Assembly (NCBI GenBank): GCA_048013815.1
Contig: CM106586.1
Span: 8,494,001-8,558,000, forward strand
DNA: 64,000 nt
Reading direction: 5' to 3'
Origin: Setoptus koraiensis
Lineage: Eukaryota > Arthropoda
This document shows, in pieces, positions 11,297-22,551 of the stretch. The position numbers were made by a program, and so were the translations under genes. Below the pieces are notes generated by a model. It ran no database searches. It saw nothing but the letters and a program-made list of their open reading frames with translations, and was not told where the DNA came from. Positions within the stretch are counted from its first letter, which is position 1. Every line of letters begins with the position of its first letter.

Positions 11297-12293
11297 AGAT
11301 ATAATGCCATGTCCAATATAGTGTGACATCCAATGGACATTGTGCGTTGTTTGTTCGCTTATTGGCGGCCATAAATCAGTGAGCTGGCGACGACGAGCGC
11401 GGCCAAAAACAAACACAGCGCAACCTGTGAAAATTCCCACAGTTGACCGCAAAAATGAGCAACGGGCCGAGAGAGCCGAGAAAGCCAAAAAAGTGATCAT
11501 TACATCATAACGATGGCGAGCTTGCCATCGAAATAAAATTGACAGTTTTCGCTCTCTCTCTCTCTCTGCTCACAATCGCTAGCTCTCGGCTCAACTGTCC
11601 CCACAAGTCGCTGTCAGACTAGACCGGCTCAGCTGACCAGCAACTGCGCTGTATCATACACTGGGTTGTATGTGTATGTGTGTGCGTTCGGTTTTGACAG
11701 ACTGACCGCCATTTTATTTATAACTCATTACTTGTTACTTATGACTCGTTCTCAAGCCATCATTTCAACAATGAGCCGCTTGTAGTTGTTTGAGGTTTGC
11801 TTGAGCTTCGAGCTGCAAATACGCCAACTGGTGCAATACTGGCAAAATGGCTGGCTCATCTTGCGGCCTCGCCACTATAGATATTGCATCTATGTGAGCT
11901 CGCATACAATATGCGGCATATTACATAATGTGTGTGTGTGTGTGGGTACAATTATGCAATATGCGACAGCAATAAGTGGATAAATCAAACAATGCGCCGT
12001 CTTGCCATTTGCAAGTGGTCGATGAAGTGGATCCGATTGCCGGCAGACTGGCGATGTGAGTCGCAATTTGTCAGACCAACTATCGCTAGACGAAACTCAT
12101 TGCCTGTCGCCGCTTGAAAAGGCTGCTGCTGCTCGGAAAACCAGGCTTCGTGCTTGTATCTGGCCGCATCACACAATGGCCACAATCATGAGTTGTCTTG
12201 ACGAGCCTCGGGGTAGACGTGCGATGCGGTGATCGCCGCGAGAGAAATGGGGCCTCGATACAAACCAACGGTTTCGTTTGATGGAATCGGAAA

Positions 12294-12339
12294 TTTTTTT
12301 CTCTCCACTGGAGAGTCTCCAGAGTCTGGAGAGAAAAAA
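12294..12339. repeat. Nested inverted repeat around ctctcca / tggagag
   Basis: tttttttctctcca (12294-12307) is mirrored by tggagagaaaaaa (12327-12339). A second small palindrome (tggagagtctcca) lies inside, so a compound hairpin is possible. Confidence 0.6.
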
Positions 12340-13501
12340 CAAGCGAGTTTCGCCCGCACAAAACCAAGACTGAGAATTACTGAGCACTCAAGATGCATTT
12401 ACTTGCCAACAAGAGAAGGATAAATGCTTGTGAGAGCGATCGCGGCCATTGAAAACGGCCGACTTGCGAGCAGTCTGCCGCTGCACAATGCACACGATTG
12501 TGCCACGGCGGCGCCAGATAATATCAACTGGCGCCCACATAATGTGCATAACAGTGATTCGCCATTGGCGACTCGCAAACGGCGCTAGGCGCCCCGTTTC
12601 AAACGAATAAATTTATCCATTTGAATTTATCCGCGTGAATTTGTCCGCGTGCAGAGGCGCCATTTGAGACGGTGCTGATTGTTTGTGTCGATAATCTAGT
12701 CTGGCGCGCAGCACACGCACAGAGAGGGGCGCTTTTCGCGCTGGGGCGCCCAGTGTGAAACAGTGCCCACGGCCCAAACGATGCCCGACAACGGACACCA
12801 GTGGTCAGTTTGGCACTGCATCAAAGTGATGCTGGCAACGGCAAACTGACCACTGCAGCTGCTTTGGCCAGTTTGTTGGGCGCCTTTCACATGGCGCCTC
12901 TCACGCCAATGTTTGGTTGGTGCAGTCGGCGTTGCAAGTTTGAATTGTGGCCCCAACTCGAGCTGCACAAATGACTCGTCGACTTGGCGAAAATTCCCAC
13001 TCAATCGGCCGAGCTGGTCAATGCTGCTGCTGCTGCTGCTGCAATGTCACTGCTGGATATGATAGCTGGTAATAATAGCTGCAGCATGATGTAATCTCGT
13101 GATTTATTGTGTCGTGCGATGATGGCTTGGCTCTTTTTTAGTTCTGGCGCCCCCGTTTAGTGTTGGGTATACGGTAATGAAAAATGCCCTGACGAAACGT
13201 GACACGTTCTCTATATTATACGACATATTTATTTTACCATTACGGGGGCCGACTTTACATGGACAAGCAACAACAATGCACTAATAGACGCCCGCTCGAA
13301 ATAGTCTCAGAATGGCTCGCACAATGCTGAAGGTCCCACTATCATTGTGCGACTTTGCTAGTCCGACTATCGTTGGGCGACTCTGCTAGTCCGACTGTCA
13401 TAGTCCGGCTGTGAGACAGAGCTGTGGCCCCTCACCTCGCTGCAAACATACCATAAATATCCGACCATAAATAGTAAATTTTTTCTTCAATTTCATTTTG
13501 T

Positions 13502-13543
13502 CCGCTACGAGCGATTGTGTCATGACACAATCGCTCGTAGCGG
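13502..13543. repeat. 42-bp perfect palindrome
   Basis: The first 21 bases (ccgctacgagcgattgtgtca) are the exact reverse complement of the next 21, with no spacer and no mismatch. It would form a cruciform or hairpin. It is not part of any visible gene or terminator. Such zero-spacer palindromes are unstable in most hosts, so it may be recent or a fold-back assembly artefact. Confidence 0.9.
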
Positions 13544-13627
13544 CTGTTGTCACTGGGCCTAGTGCGAACAGTGCCCCCCCCCCCCGCCCGAATATTGTGT
13601 CGCCCTGTATATATCCGTTATATATTG

Positions 13628-13668
13628 CCGTGTACAGTTATGTCATGTTGCGTCATAACTGTGCACGG
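13628..13668. repeat. Hairpin, 15-bp arms and 11-nt loop
   Basis: ccgtgtacagttatg (13628-13642) pairs with cataactgtgcacgg (13654-13668) with one mismatch. It lies 85 bp from the 42-bp palindrome. The arm is too short for a typical microRNA precursor. Confidence 0.6.
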
Positions 13669-14689
13669 TCAGTCAGATGTGCACAGGTTATGATCCAGAT
13701 GGCGGCCAATTGTGGGCCAGTGCGTTTGCGTCCACCCAACAAACTCAATTACAGCACCCATAAACCGGCACAGTGGCACAAACATCGCTGATGCTCGGCA
13801 GGCAACAACCAACCGACGCTTGAAACTGGCGCGATGGCCCCCGAAGGCGCCCCAAGGTCACACAGGTGAGCAATGGCTCATCGTACATTGTTGCGTAATA
13901 CACAAATAATGCACAAATAATACACAAAGTCGCAGTTGATGACAGTGATATGATATTGACAACCACCAAATTGCGACAATTGACACTGTCGCAATGTGTG
14001 TTGGTTGCCAATTTGGAGCTCAGATTAGATGCCAGCGAGCGACGAGCACCGACGAGCCCCAAATCCAACTAACTCTGGCAACAGGCAGCTCGCGAGCGAT
14101 TTATCTGATGCAAAATTAAATGAAAATGCGCAATCATAAATCTGACAGATCATTACGCAACTCAGGTTGGCTTGTGGTTGACAAGCTGCGAACGAACTTG
14201 CCAGGTTGCATGTGGCTCGTGCCAGCTTAAAAAGCAGCCCGCAAAACACGGAGACACAGCCAGGTGAGCTCCGGGCTGTGGCACGTGAATACGGCTGCAC
14301 GAGCCCCAACGCCAGCTCGAAATAGGGGCCCCAACGAGGCCGCTAGATACACAACAAACTATAGGCTCGTTAGTTTGCTGTTTGTGTGCAAAGTTTGCAC
14401 AATGTACAACAATGTGCAGCTCACCTGTATACTGTTGTATAACTGTTGTATGTATACACTGCTCACCTGTGCTGGCCGGGCCAGTGTTGTCGCGACGCTG
14501 CTCACAATTGATAGCGATACATATGATGTAATAGGCAAATAATACAGAGGTAAGCAGTCAATAGAGTGCAGGCCGGCAACAGAATAATATAATACAATGT
14601 ATAATGGAGCAACGATATTGTGCACTGAACAAACTGGCCCGCCAGCAGGGGCCCAACAGAGAGCCCAATTTTAGTGGCCTCCGTTTTGG

Positions 14690-14766
14690 TGGGCTCCGTT
14701 TGGATCGCTCTCGTTTGGGTCGCTTTCGTTTGGGTCGCTTTCGTTTTGGGGGCCTCCGTTCGGTCG
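14690..14766. repeat. 15-bp tandem repeat (tcgtttgggtcgctt)
   Basis: Four to five imperfect copies in GC-rich intergenic DNA. Similar units in the same region (14957, 15664, 15936, 16680) differ in sequence, suggesting repeated local slippage. Confidence 0.8.
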
Positions 14767-14956
14767 CTGGCGATGGGCGCGCCGCGCAAAGTTGGCCCCG
14801 TTCGGATGTGGGCCAACTTTTGCGCCCCGCTCAAAACAGCGGCTGGGCACCTGGCGGCGGACGGAGGGCGGGCGGCAGCGATTCCGGCACCGGAATGCGC
14901 TTGAATTTGCTGAAAAATTGTGCCAATGTCGGCCCGATCCCCAGTCGCTGCCCGAC

Positions 14957-15020
14957 GCGACCGCTCGGCGAGCCCGATGCGATCGCTAGGCGAGCCCGAT
15001 GCGATCGCTCGGCGAGCCAG
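14957..15020. repeat. 22-bp tandem repeat, about three copies
   Basis: Unit cgctcggcgagcccgatgcgat, each copy containing a GCGATCGC-like core. Confidence 0.8.
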
Positions 15021-15663
15021 ATATTTATGCTGGCGACTCGCTGTCGATGATTGTCGGCACAAGCGGGGCTCGGCAAACACGCACCAGCACACAAGATGGA
15101 GATTAGCCGGCCAAAGTGGCAACCAAATCAGGCGCTGCGGCGCCAGCATATTGGCGCAAAGCGGCCCCAAAAACGTAAAACCGTTAGCAGTAACGGTTGG
15201 CATTAACGGTCGCCGTTGGGCCCCACAAAAGAAATCTCTCACTTGTGCAGACAGACTCTTTTTTAGCGGGCGCTTTTGGTCGGCGGGGCCGGCAGTAGCC
15301 CGAGGCAAACGATTTGATCGGCGAGCCAAGATCAAGCGCGCCATTTAATGGTTCATTGGCCAGCCCCATGCACACACACATTTGGCCAACTTTTCGCCTG
15401 GGTTTTGGGGCCCTGTCTCGGGCGCCCTTGGTGCGCCGCATCCTTTCGCACCAATGTGAACACCATAACACACACATATATATTACGCCAGAATATGTGA
15501 GGGGCCGTTAATGCCACTGGCTGGTCGGCGGCCGGCGGCCGGCGATTGTGCGTGCAACTTTTGAGGCGCCAGCGAGGCGCCACTCGAGTTTTGATCGGGG
15601 CCGCGCGCAAACAAATTGAATTAGATGCAGACGAGCCAATTGTTTATTCTTGGCCCCGCCGAC

Positions 15664-15735
15664 GGACTGGCTGGCGGTCGGCTGGCTCGGGCTGGCGGTC
15701 GGCTGGATCGGGCTGGCGGTCGGCTGGCTCGGGCG
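15664..15735. repeat. 24-bp tandem repeat, three copies
   Basis: Three copies of a unit beginning ctggcggtcggctgg, with single-base differences (ctcggg or atcggg). Confidence 0.8.
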
Positions 15736-15935
15736 GCGGGCGCCGCCACTTCAATTGACACGATTCGCGCGATTCGCACAAAGGGCTCGATGGGGCACAA
15801 TGGACCGATTTGAAAGTCGGCGGCCCGACAGCGACAACTCACTCGGTTGTTGGCGCGCTGGCCGCGAGCTCCCAGTGCGACGCAGATCGCCGACAGGGGC
15901 CGCGCACGCCGGCACGGCCCGCGAAACTGACCAAA

Positions 15936-16015
15936 CGGGCGAGGCCCGAGAAAAGGGCGAGACTTGAGAAACGGGCGAGACCCGAGGAACGGGCGAGGCC
16001 CGAGAAACTGGCGCG
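15936..16015. repeat. Imperfect 18-bp tandem repeat
   Basis: Four imperfect copies of gggcgaggcccgagaaac. Confidence 0.7.
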
Positions 16016-16679
16016 AGGGCAGCGCAAAATCGCCGAAATGCGGCCGAGGCCGCGTTTCGCCCAACGAGACTCAAACTCAGATTATGTGGCGGATATTTAT
16101 TAGTCGAGGCGAGTGTGTGCGCTTGTTTTCCGATGACTCGTCAACCGGCGGCGTCGGCGGCGGCAACTAGATGTCGCGAGTAGTGACACGACGACGAAAC
16201 AAACAAGTCGCGACAGGCCAAAACAAGCGACTTTGTGCGCCAATTGATTGGCCTGTCCGCCGTGTGTAGTGGAGCTTGAACTTGGCCCATATTTCACTTG
16301 GTCACTTGCCAAGTGAACGGGCCCACGCGGGGCCCCACGCGGATAAGATCTGTTTGTGTTGATGCGCGCCAGCCAATTGCGCCCTGAGACGGGCCGAGCT
16401 GCTTCTGGCGGCCGCTGGTTCTCGCTGGTGTCCGCTGGTGTCTATTCATATGGAAATTGAGAGTGTGCGCGCAACGGCGGGCCCATTGTTTTTGTCCGTT
16501 GGACTGTGGCGTTTTGTCGCAACTTGTTAGTGGCGCTGTCACTGGGTCTGGCGCCCAACGCTGGCGCGCCTCGGCCCGCCTGGCCCCATTCCGATGTGAT
16601 TGCAAATCTGATTATCGCGCTGTCTGCAGGCCGCTCGCCTTGAGCTGTCCGGCGCTGCGCGGGCTCCTATAGCGGCCCT

Positions 16680-16752
16680 ATCGGCGGTATCGGCGGTATC
16701 GGCTGTGTCGGCGGTGTCAGCGGTGTCGGCTGTGTCGGCTGTGTCGGCCCCA
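16680..16752. repeat. 9-bp tandem repeat (tcggcggtg / tcggctgtg)
   Basis: About eight copies of a 9-bp unit. On the minus strand they read as repeated Asp-Thr-Ala, which is a composition artefact rather than a gene. Confidence 0.85.
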
Positions 16753-16941
16753 AATAATAGTCCGAACAACGGCGACGTAGCAGCGACTACTAACATTGTT
16801 TGGCCGGGTGCTGGCTGGCGTTGCGACTCGAGTGAGCCGAGTGGGTCCTCAGCTCTGGCGTGTCGGTTGGACAGATTGGACAGCGGTTTGTTTGTACAAT
16901 AATTAGTGTGTGTGTGTCAGTTGATTTAGATGATGTTGATG

Positions 16942-18697
16942 TTAGACAGCTAGACAGATAGACACGAGATATAGACTCGCCAAGATATAGACAAGATATA
17001 GAGACAAGTCTTATATAAGTCAACTCACCAATGAACATGACCGAAAATGTTATTATGGCCGCCAGCATGGACGACATACAATTTTTGTCCAAATTAAAGT
17101 AGCCCGCCATGCTCATGTCCGGCGATGCAAACAACGAGGGCGTTATGGTGCGCGCCACCACGTCGTCGTTGCGTCGGCACAATTGCATTATTAATCGCTC
17201 TGTCTTTTGGAATGCCAGCTCTATTCTGACGGCCTCTAAATACACTATTGTGGAGGGATAACACAACATAATTAGCGATAACAATCTATACGTTATTGAC
17301 GACACACTGTGCTTGTCTAAATCGGAGCCAGCAAACGCAAATATGTGCACCAAACAAGACACAAACATGTGACTGAACCACAATATTATTATCCAGGCGA
17401 ATGTCTTTTGAATCATGTCGTGCACGTCATTTATAACGTTGTATTTGCGTAACATTAACGCCAACTGACCCGAACGTAATTGTTGTTTGTGTTTGTTCAA
17501 TACAAGATTCTTCAATTGACTATTAAAGGCGCTAATGCAATCACAATGAATGTGCAATATTAAACTAACCAAAGTAGAGCAAGCTATTCGCATGCCGTGA
17601 TAATTGAGGCTGTAAATGGTCAGCTCAAGTATGCAAAATATGGCCGAAGTCATGACGTAGGTGTCGCTGTAGTTGCCGCTAATAGTCGAGGTCATTCCGA
17701 TGAATGTCTGATTCTCGTAATAGGTGATATCTGTGGGCCTGTGTCTCACTGTTGTTGTCGTGGCTTTTGTCGGCGCTGTTGTTGTCGCCAGCATTTTCTC
17801 TCTCAAATACTCTGGCAACAAGCGGAATATCTTGAACGCTGTGGTCATTTTCATGTGTGCTCTATGGAAATTGTGCAACGCTACGTCCAGGTGAACAGCG
17901 ACGCTCTCGACGAGCCAGTGCGATCCATTGTTGTTGTTGTTGTCGTTGTCGTTCGAGCTGTCGGCTCGGGCTGTCCAATCGGGTGTCTTGCCGGCTGAGC
18001 CGGCGCTGCTGCCGTTGGCGCTGCTGCCGGACGCGTTGCTCGGGTAATAGTTGTTGATGGCGCTGTAAAAGAAATTGTCCACCTGTATTGGGTGCGCCTG
18101 GAATTGGGGTCCCGCTGATTGGCCGCTGACGCTGACATTTGGCGCAAAATCGCCGCCTTGGCTACTGTTCGCCAGCAAGGCCACGGGTAGCGGCGACGGT
18201 CGTATTATTATGGTGCCCAACAGTCCGAACAGTATGTACATCACGGGCAACAACAACGCCAATATAGAGCGAGATTTAACAGTTGAACGAAACTCTCTGT
18301 TGTGCGACATGTTGAACGAGGCGTGATAACGGCGCGAATATATCAACAATTTGTGTATTTGGGCGCTATTTAGATGCCATATGAGTAGCATCAGCATGGA
18401 AAATGTACGAGTTAAATGGCGCCTGAGACTCTCCAACAGCAATGTCAATGTCAGTGTCTGATGATGATGACTCCATGCGGCCGACCTGTCCAAATGGATA
18501 TATTCTATTATAAAGTGAGATATCATCATCCAAATGCTGACCATGTTGCTAGAGACAATTATGAGCTTGATGAGCAACTTGTGATAAATACTGTTGTTGT
18601 TGTTGTTGCACACGGCCAGCAGAGTTGCGTTGCTTCCTACCCCGATGACGTTGAGCGTTAGACCCAGTAATTGCAGATGCCCGATCGAGCTGGCCAT
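16942..18697 (-). CDS. Gustatory receptor-like 7-TM protein
   Basis: Chemoreceptor candidate of the insect-type gustatory receptor family (7tm_7), expected in the plasma membrane of sensory cells. The main exon, 17029-18697, starts at ATG 18697 and encodes about 556 residues. It has several hydrophobic helices and a long Asn/Ser-rich loop carrying N-glycosylation motifs (about residues 190-260). A conserved-looking C-terminal block follows: helix RLLSLIMLCYPS, then AGYFNLDKNCMSSMLAAIITFSVMFI, in the place of the family's final helix with its TYhhhhhQF signature. The exon ends at a good donor (g|gtgagt, phase 1). A 79-bp intron (16950-17028) with acceptor ctag and an 8-nt last exon (16942-16949, Ala-Val-stop) is the simplest finish; an exon using the acceptor near 16858 is an alternative. 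The canonical QF is missing in both models. The receptor class is clear in layout, but the sequence is divergent. Confidence 0.65.
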
Positions 18698-18725
18698 GCT
18701 GCCTATTGCATATACACGCCGGGCT

Positions 18726-18775
18726 GTGTGATATGGTGTGATATGGTGTGATATGGTGTGATATGGTGTGATATG
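18726..18775. repeat. 10-bp tandem repeat (tgtgatatgg), five copies
   Basis: Five perfect copies just upstream of the gustatory-receptor start codon, in its probable 5' leader or promoter. Confidence 0.9.
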
Positions 18776-20146
18776 TGGCCGATATATGGCTGGTGCGTTA
18801 TGTGATTGCTCGGGTTGATTGGGCCCACGCAAGCGAGTGCAATCGGCCGATTCGATTTAATTCCCACCAATCAACTTGCTGGCGCGCTGCCGGTGATGTA
18901 TTGGTTGCGTTGGTGTCGCCCAGCAGTCGCAAGTCGGTTAACTGTGTCGAGCCAACTGTGTCTGCCGAACTAACTGCGTCTCGGCGAGCTTGCAGTGCAA
19001 GCGTGACCATCGCGAGCCACTGCAACCCAGGATTAGCCTGCTAAGCTGTCCGCGGGCCCAGTTTTGTTGTCGCGTCCAAAGGCAAACAGCGACGCGCCGA
19101 AGAGATGATTGGTTGGTTATTATCGACACTGACAATGGCAGTCGTTACTTTTTTGACAGGTGCCAATTGACAACAGCGACGGCGACAACAACAGCGACAA
19201 CAACAGCGACAACAACAGCGACAACGGTAACCAACAGAATAGAAAATAGGTCATTCAACTGTGTTTAGATAGACAGAGGAATTATGATTGTTCAAGATGA
19301 TCGGTGGCTCCATTGTCAGTATCATTGTCAGTGTCAACAAATGCCAATATAGCTTCGATGCGGCTCGAGTTCTTTCAGCGATAGACCCGAGTTCTTTTAG
19401 CGATGGGCCCACGGTCGCGCTCACCATCCCCGTGCACCTTTCCCTCCTCTTGGGGGTGTGGGTCTTTGTTGCGGCCTTGGCAAACAACAGCACGCGGACC
19501 CCATTCAACGGCCAACCTGGAAGCTGTCGACAATAAAGCCCTTTGAGCCGTGTCCACAACACTGGCGACACACCAACGTCATGTGTGAAAATTCATGAAC
19601 ATCCGAGTGTGGCGACAACAAGCAAACGTTGTTGCAGTTTTTTGTCATGATAGTCACTTTAGACTCTAAAGTTTAGACTCTGAACTCTGAACTTAATAGC
19701 CAACTTGTAATGTGACGCTCAACTTGTAAATAGGCCGGATATAGCATCTTTTTTGGTAATTCTGACGCAACAATACTGTTAGCGCATGCTTACGAGAAGT
19801 TGAAGAAAAAATTTTTTTTTTTTTAAAATTGAGTTTATACTTGGCGCCAAAATGACCACGTACAGACAATTGGTAAACAATTGGCGGGACGAAACGGGCA
19901 GGCTGTTGTTTGTTCAAGCGAGCAGCATCATCGCCATTCGCAACAGCTGAAATTTCAATGCAACACGCGCGCACAAACAACCACCTCTGGCTGTATCCAT
20001 TTGGCTTCGATCAAACCCGATCAGTGTAAATGAAGGATTGACAGCATTTTTTAATCGTCAATAATTAAATCACATCGTCGCCTCAACCATAAGTAATTAT
20101 TACTATTATTTTTATCACTCCGGTGTAACTCGTAAATTTCAGCAAA
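18776..20146. other. Intergenic region between receptor and RPA2
   Basis: Divergent promoter region between a minus-strand and a plus-strand gene. It contains a minisatellite at 19170-19228 and a poly-T/poly-A patch near 19808-19825. Composition shifts from GC-rich to AT-rich across it. No gene seen. Confidence 0.5.
19170..19228. repeat. 15-bp tandem repeat (acaacaacagcgaca)
   Basis: Four near-perfect copies of a CAA/CAG-type repeat. No coding frame is supported. Confidence 0.85.
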
Positions 20147-21019
20147 ATGTGGATGGGAGCCGATAACGATGCCGGCTTCATGAACGATTCCATAGTCAAC
20201 GAGCCGTCAAGACTAACCAATACTGTTGTTTCCGGATCTGGTGATGTCTCAAGCAAGACCACCATGCCAGTGTCACTGTCACAAATTTCAAAATTAACCA
20301 GACCAGACGAAGGTCTCATAATTCATGGAACAAGGGCGGCCAATATCACTGTGGTGGCCAAAATTGTAGAGGTTCTAGAATCATCAGCGCACAAGCTACA
20401 ATATCTTATTGATGACCTAACCAATGGTGGTCCCATGGAGGTCCAGTTTATTCGTAGTGACGCAGGCCTGCCTAGTAACGACCCTGGTCTCGCCATGTTC
20501 GATGACAATGGTGTGAGCACAAATGCTGAGGATAATCCAACTGGACAACTTAAAGTAGATGACTATGTCAGACTGTATGGTTTGGTTAAGTTCGCCAACG
20601 ACAAACCTACAATTATGGCCTACAAGATCATACCAATTTTAGATCCTAATGATATCACCATGCACATACTGGAAGTTATAAGAGAGTCAATGTTCGCATT
20701 GAAATCTAAATCTGGTGACTATAATAACAAAGCTGGCCCCTCCAACCTGCTCAAAGGATCAAATACCAACATTATAGGCCAAGACAAGGACTTAGAGATA
20801 AATGGCTTGGCAAAATTGCCCACCAATCAAAAGCACGTGTACAATGTTGTCAAGAAACATATGGATCAGTATGGGCAGAACGCGGGAATAACTACCGATA
20901 ACATCTGCGCCCAACTAAAATACATGTCGCGCTCAGACGTCACGGAAGCTATACAACAACTCAACACGGAAGGCCACCTTTGGAACGGGTCCGAGGAAGA
21001 TACTTGGTGTCTGTCCTGA
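20147..21019 (+). CDS. RPA2: Replication protein A 32-kDa subunit
   Basis: Middle subunit of the trimeric single-stranded-DNA binding protein RPA, needed in the nucleus for replication, repair and checkpoint signalling. The 290-residue protein is close to the usual family length. The Ser/Thr-rich N-terminus (MWMGADNDAGF) is the expected phosphorylation region. The OB fold spans about 44-175 (VSLSQISKL, then ITVVAKIVEVLE, then YLIDDLTNGGPMEV, then DDYVRLYGLVK). A winged helix spans about 225-290 (HVYNVVKKHM, then GITTDNICAQL, ending DTWCLS). The start ATG is preceded by aaa. There are no introns, although RPA2 is commonly multi-exon in animals. It converges on EMC7, 245 bp away. Confidence 0.92.
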   Translation: MWMGADNDAGFMNDSIVNEPSRLTNTVVSGSGDVSSKTTMPVSLSQISKLTRPDEGLIIHGTRAANITVVAKIVEVLESSAHKLQYLIDDLTNGGPMEVQFIRSDAGLPSNDPGLAMFDDNGVSTNAEDNPTGQLKVDDYVRLYGLVKFANDKPTIMAYKIIPILDPNDITMHILEVIRESMFALKSKSGDYNNKAGPSNLLKGSNTNIIGQDKDLEINGLAKLPTNQKHVYNVVKKHMDQYGQNAGITTDNICAQLKYMSRSDVTEAIQQLNTEGHLWNGSEEDTWCLS

Positions 21020-21264
21020 AGCTTTGTTATTACTCTTCTCGTGTTAGTGATTCTTGGAACAGAAATAAGAGACAAAAAATAGTAAAACACACTTTATTTT
21101 ATCTTACCTAAAGACAGTATCGACAACGAACTGCTAATTTTCTACTCAAGAATCTGTTTGAAGAAGCTATTCACATATAAATTCTTCGATATGTTTGTTT
21201 GTGTTAATAGTAGAATGAGAGAATTTTATAATTACATATTATATAACAAATTGGCTCTAAGTGT

Positions 21265-22002
21265 TCATCTTCGTCTAGCTTGCTTGGAGGAGCCAGACGG
21301 ACCGGTTGGACTATGTTTGGATGGACCAGAGAGCGCCTGTTGAGGCTGTTGGTTGGCCCTGGGCGCATTGCCATTGCCGCCGGGTCTGAACATGTTTGTC
21401 ATCATCTCAGATAGTTCAGGAACATTGAATTCTGGCATTTGTGCTCCCTGTTGAATAGTTTCTCTTCTCAATTGATCTTGTGCCTCTGCTGAATTCATCA
21501 TTTTAGGTAGAAGCCAAAATAGAACAAGCGGTGCTACCATTGTCAACACCATAGGGTTCATCAGTATGTCCATAAATCGCCAGGTTTCACGTGGAGTGAA
21601 ATACCTGTGCATGCTAATTGGTTTCATACTAAGAGGATAGTTGACTTGCTGCACAAACGATGGCTGAATGTAGTTGACTCGACGAGCTCTAATCTTTCCC
21701 TTGCTAGTTATATCCACGCGAACTGGATCATAAATATATTTCGGATGAACCACTTCTAACACGTAAGAGTCTGACGGTAATTTGTCAACTTCAAAGCTAC
21801 CGTCCTCTTTCGGGTAGGTGACATATTGTCCGTAATTGACAAGAATCTTTGTGTCCATGAGAGACCGTCTAAGCGTGTGTAAATCGTCATTGGACAAGGA
21901 ATAGATATTGCCTTCGATCTTGTTGTGACGGATACTGCACAGCTCCTGACTAGCACTAACCAGTTGGATAATGGATAAAAGTATTACAATTGTGAGCTTC
22001 AT
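21265..22002 (-). CDS. EMC7: ER membrane protein complex subunit 7
   Basis: Subunit of the ER membrane complex that inserts tail-anchored and multipass proteins. Of 245 residues, 1-18 form a signal peptide (MKLTIVILLSIIQLVSAS). A lumenal beta-sandwich domain follows at about 20-130, with the family hallmarks EGNIY, DGSFEVDKLPSDSYVLEVVHP and the RARRVNYIQ region. One membrane helix lies at about 151-167 (MVLTMVAPLVLFWLLP), followed by a cytosolic Gln/Pro/Ser-rich tail. It is intronless. A poly(A) signal aataaa on the minus strand (plus 21093-21100) suits its 3' end. Confidence 0.92.
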   Translation of the reverse strand: MKLTIVILLSIIQLVSASQELCSIRHNKIEGNIYSLSNDDLHTLRRSLMDTKILVNYGQYVTYPKEDGSFEVDKLPSDSYVLEVVHPKYIYDPVRVDITSKGKIRARRVNYIQPSFVQQVNYPLSMKPISMHRYFTPRETWRFMDILMNPMVLTMVAPLVLFWLLPKMMNSAEAQDQLRRETIQQGAQMPEFNVPELSEMMTNMFRPGGNGNAPRANQQPQQALSGPSKHSPTGPSGSSKQARRR

Positions 22003-22479
22003 TCTGATTTTGAATTAATGGTAAATTTCTAGTCAAGCATAAATTGTTCACTGACGATGTAATAGTCAATAAGATGATTGGAAATATAGTAATGCCCCGG
22101 ACAATAGTCGAATGTTGGTTGTTTCTGAGTGGCTGAGTCCCGTTGTGAGATACAGAAGATGGGATAGTTTATACCAAATCAATACATAATTTTTCATTCC
22201 ATTGGATTTGAATATTCTGGTGAAATAAGCTGTAGACGAGGTGCTGGAATAGACGAGGAATCACGATATCGAATGGGATAATTGAATTGTGAATTGAAGT
22301 GGCACACGAATATCACAAGTTGGAACAGAATGCGAAATGTTGGAGCGGTCGCTAGAATTGTGTGTGATGCAACGCCATTCGCAGCACAGCTTTTATAACA
22401 CACAACAGATCATGTGCAAAAAACATGAGACAGTCAACGAGCTACGTACTGTCTCTAAGCCTCTCTACAATATCTCAGT
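22003..22479. other. EMC7 upstream region
   Basis: AT-rich intergenic DNA between the EMC7 start and the tRNA gene. No further gene seen. Confidence 0.4.
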
Positions 22480-22551
22480 TCCCGGATAGTATAGTGGTTA
22501 GTATCCCTCGCTGTCACCGTGGAGACCCGGGTTCAATTCCCGGTCCGGGAG
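22480..22551 (+). tRNA. tRNA-Asp (anticodon GTC)
   Basis: A 72-nt cloverleaf. The acceptor tcccggA/tccggga is perfect, and the D arm is like that of arthropod tRNA-Asp (gtat-agtggtta-gtat). The anticodon loop is ctGTCac and the T arm is ccggg-ttcaatt-cccgg. The anticodon stem cctcg/cgtgg has a U-U mismatch at the 29:41 position. Internal A and B boxes are intact. There are no introns. Confidence 0.9.

Larger units (their letters stand above)
9800..16941. other. 7 kb of GC-rich, repeat-rich DNA without a supported gene
   Basis: Frames up to 280 codons occur, but they have no domain, no consistent composition and no splice logic. The 280-codon minus frame at 14502-15344 runs through the tandem repeats at 14.7 and 15.0 kb. 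The stretch is upstream of the giant ORF and downstream of the gustatory receptor, so promoter sequence of the former (an AT-rich tract near 9915-9930) is expected but not demonstrable. Confidence 0.45.

Noticed and set aside
14502-15344. 280-codon minus-strand frame
   Set aside because: Runs through two minisatellites in GC-rich DNA; no domain or consistent composition.
14690-16752. Possible CRISPR-like array
   Set aside because: The repeats are head-to-tail without unique spacers, differ between clusters, and the DNA is clearly eukaryotic.
22480-22551. tRNA-Glu reading
   Set aside because: The sequence resembles tRNA-Glu in the T arm, but the anticodon loop ctgtcac gives GTC, which is Asp.
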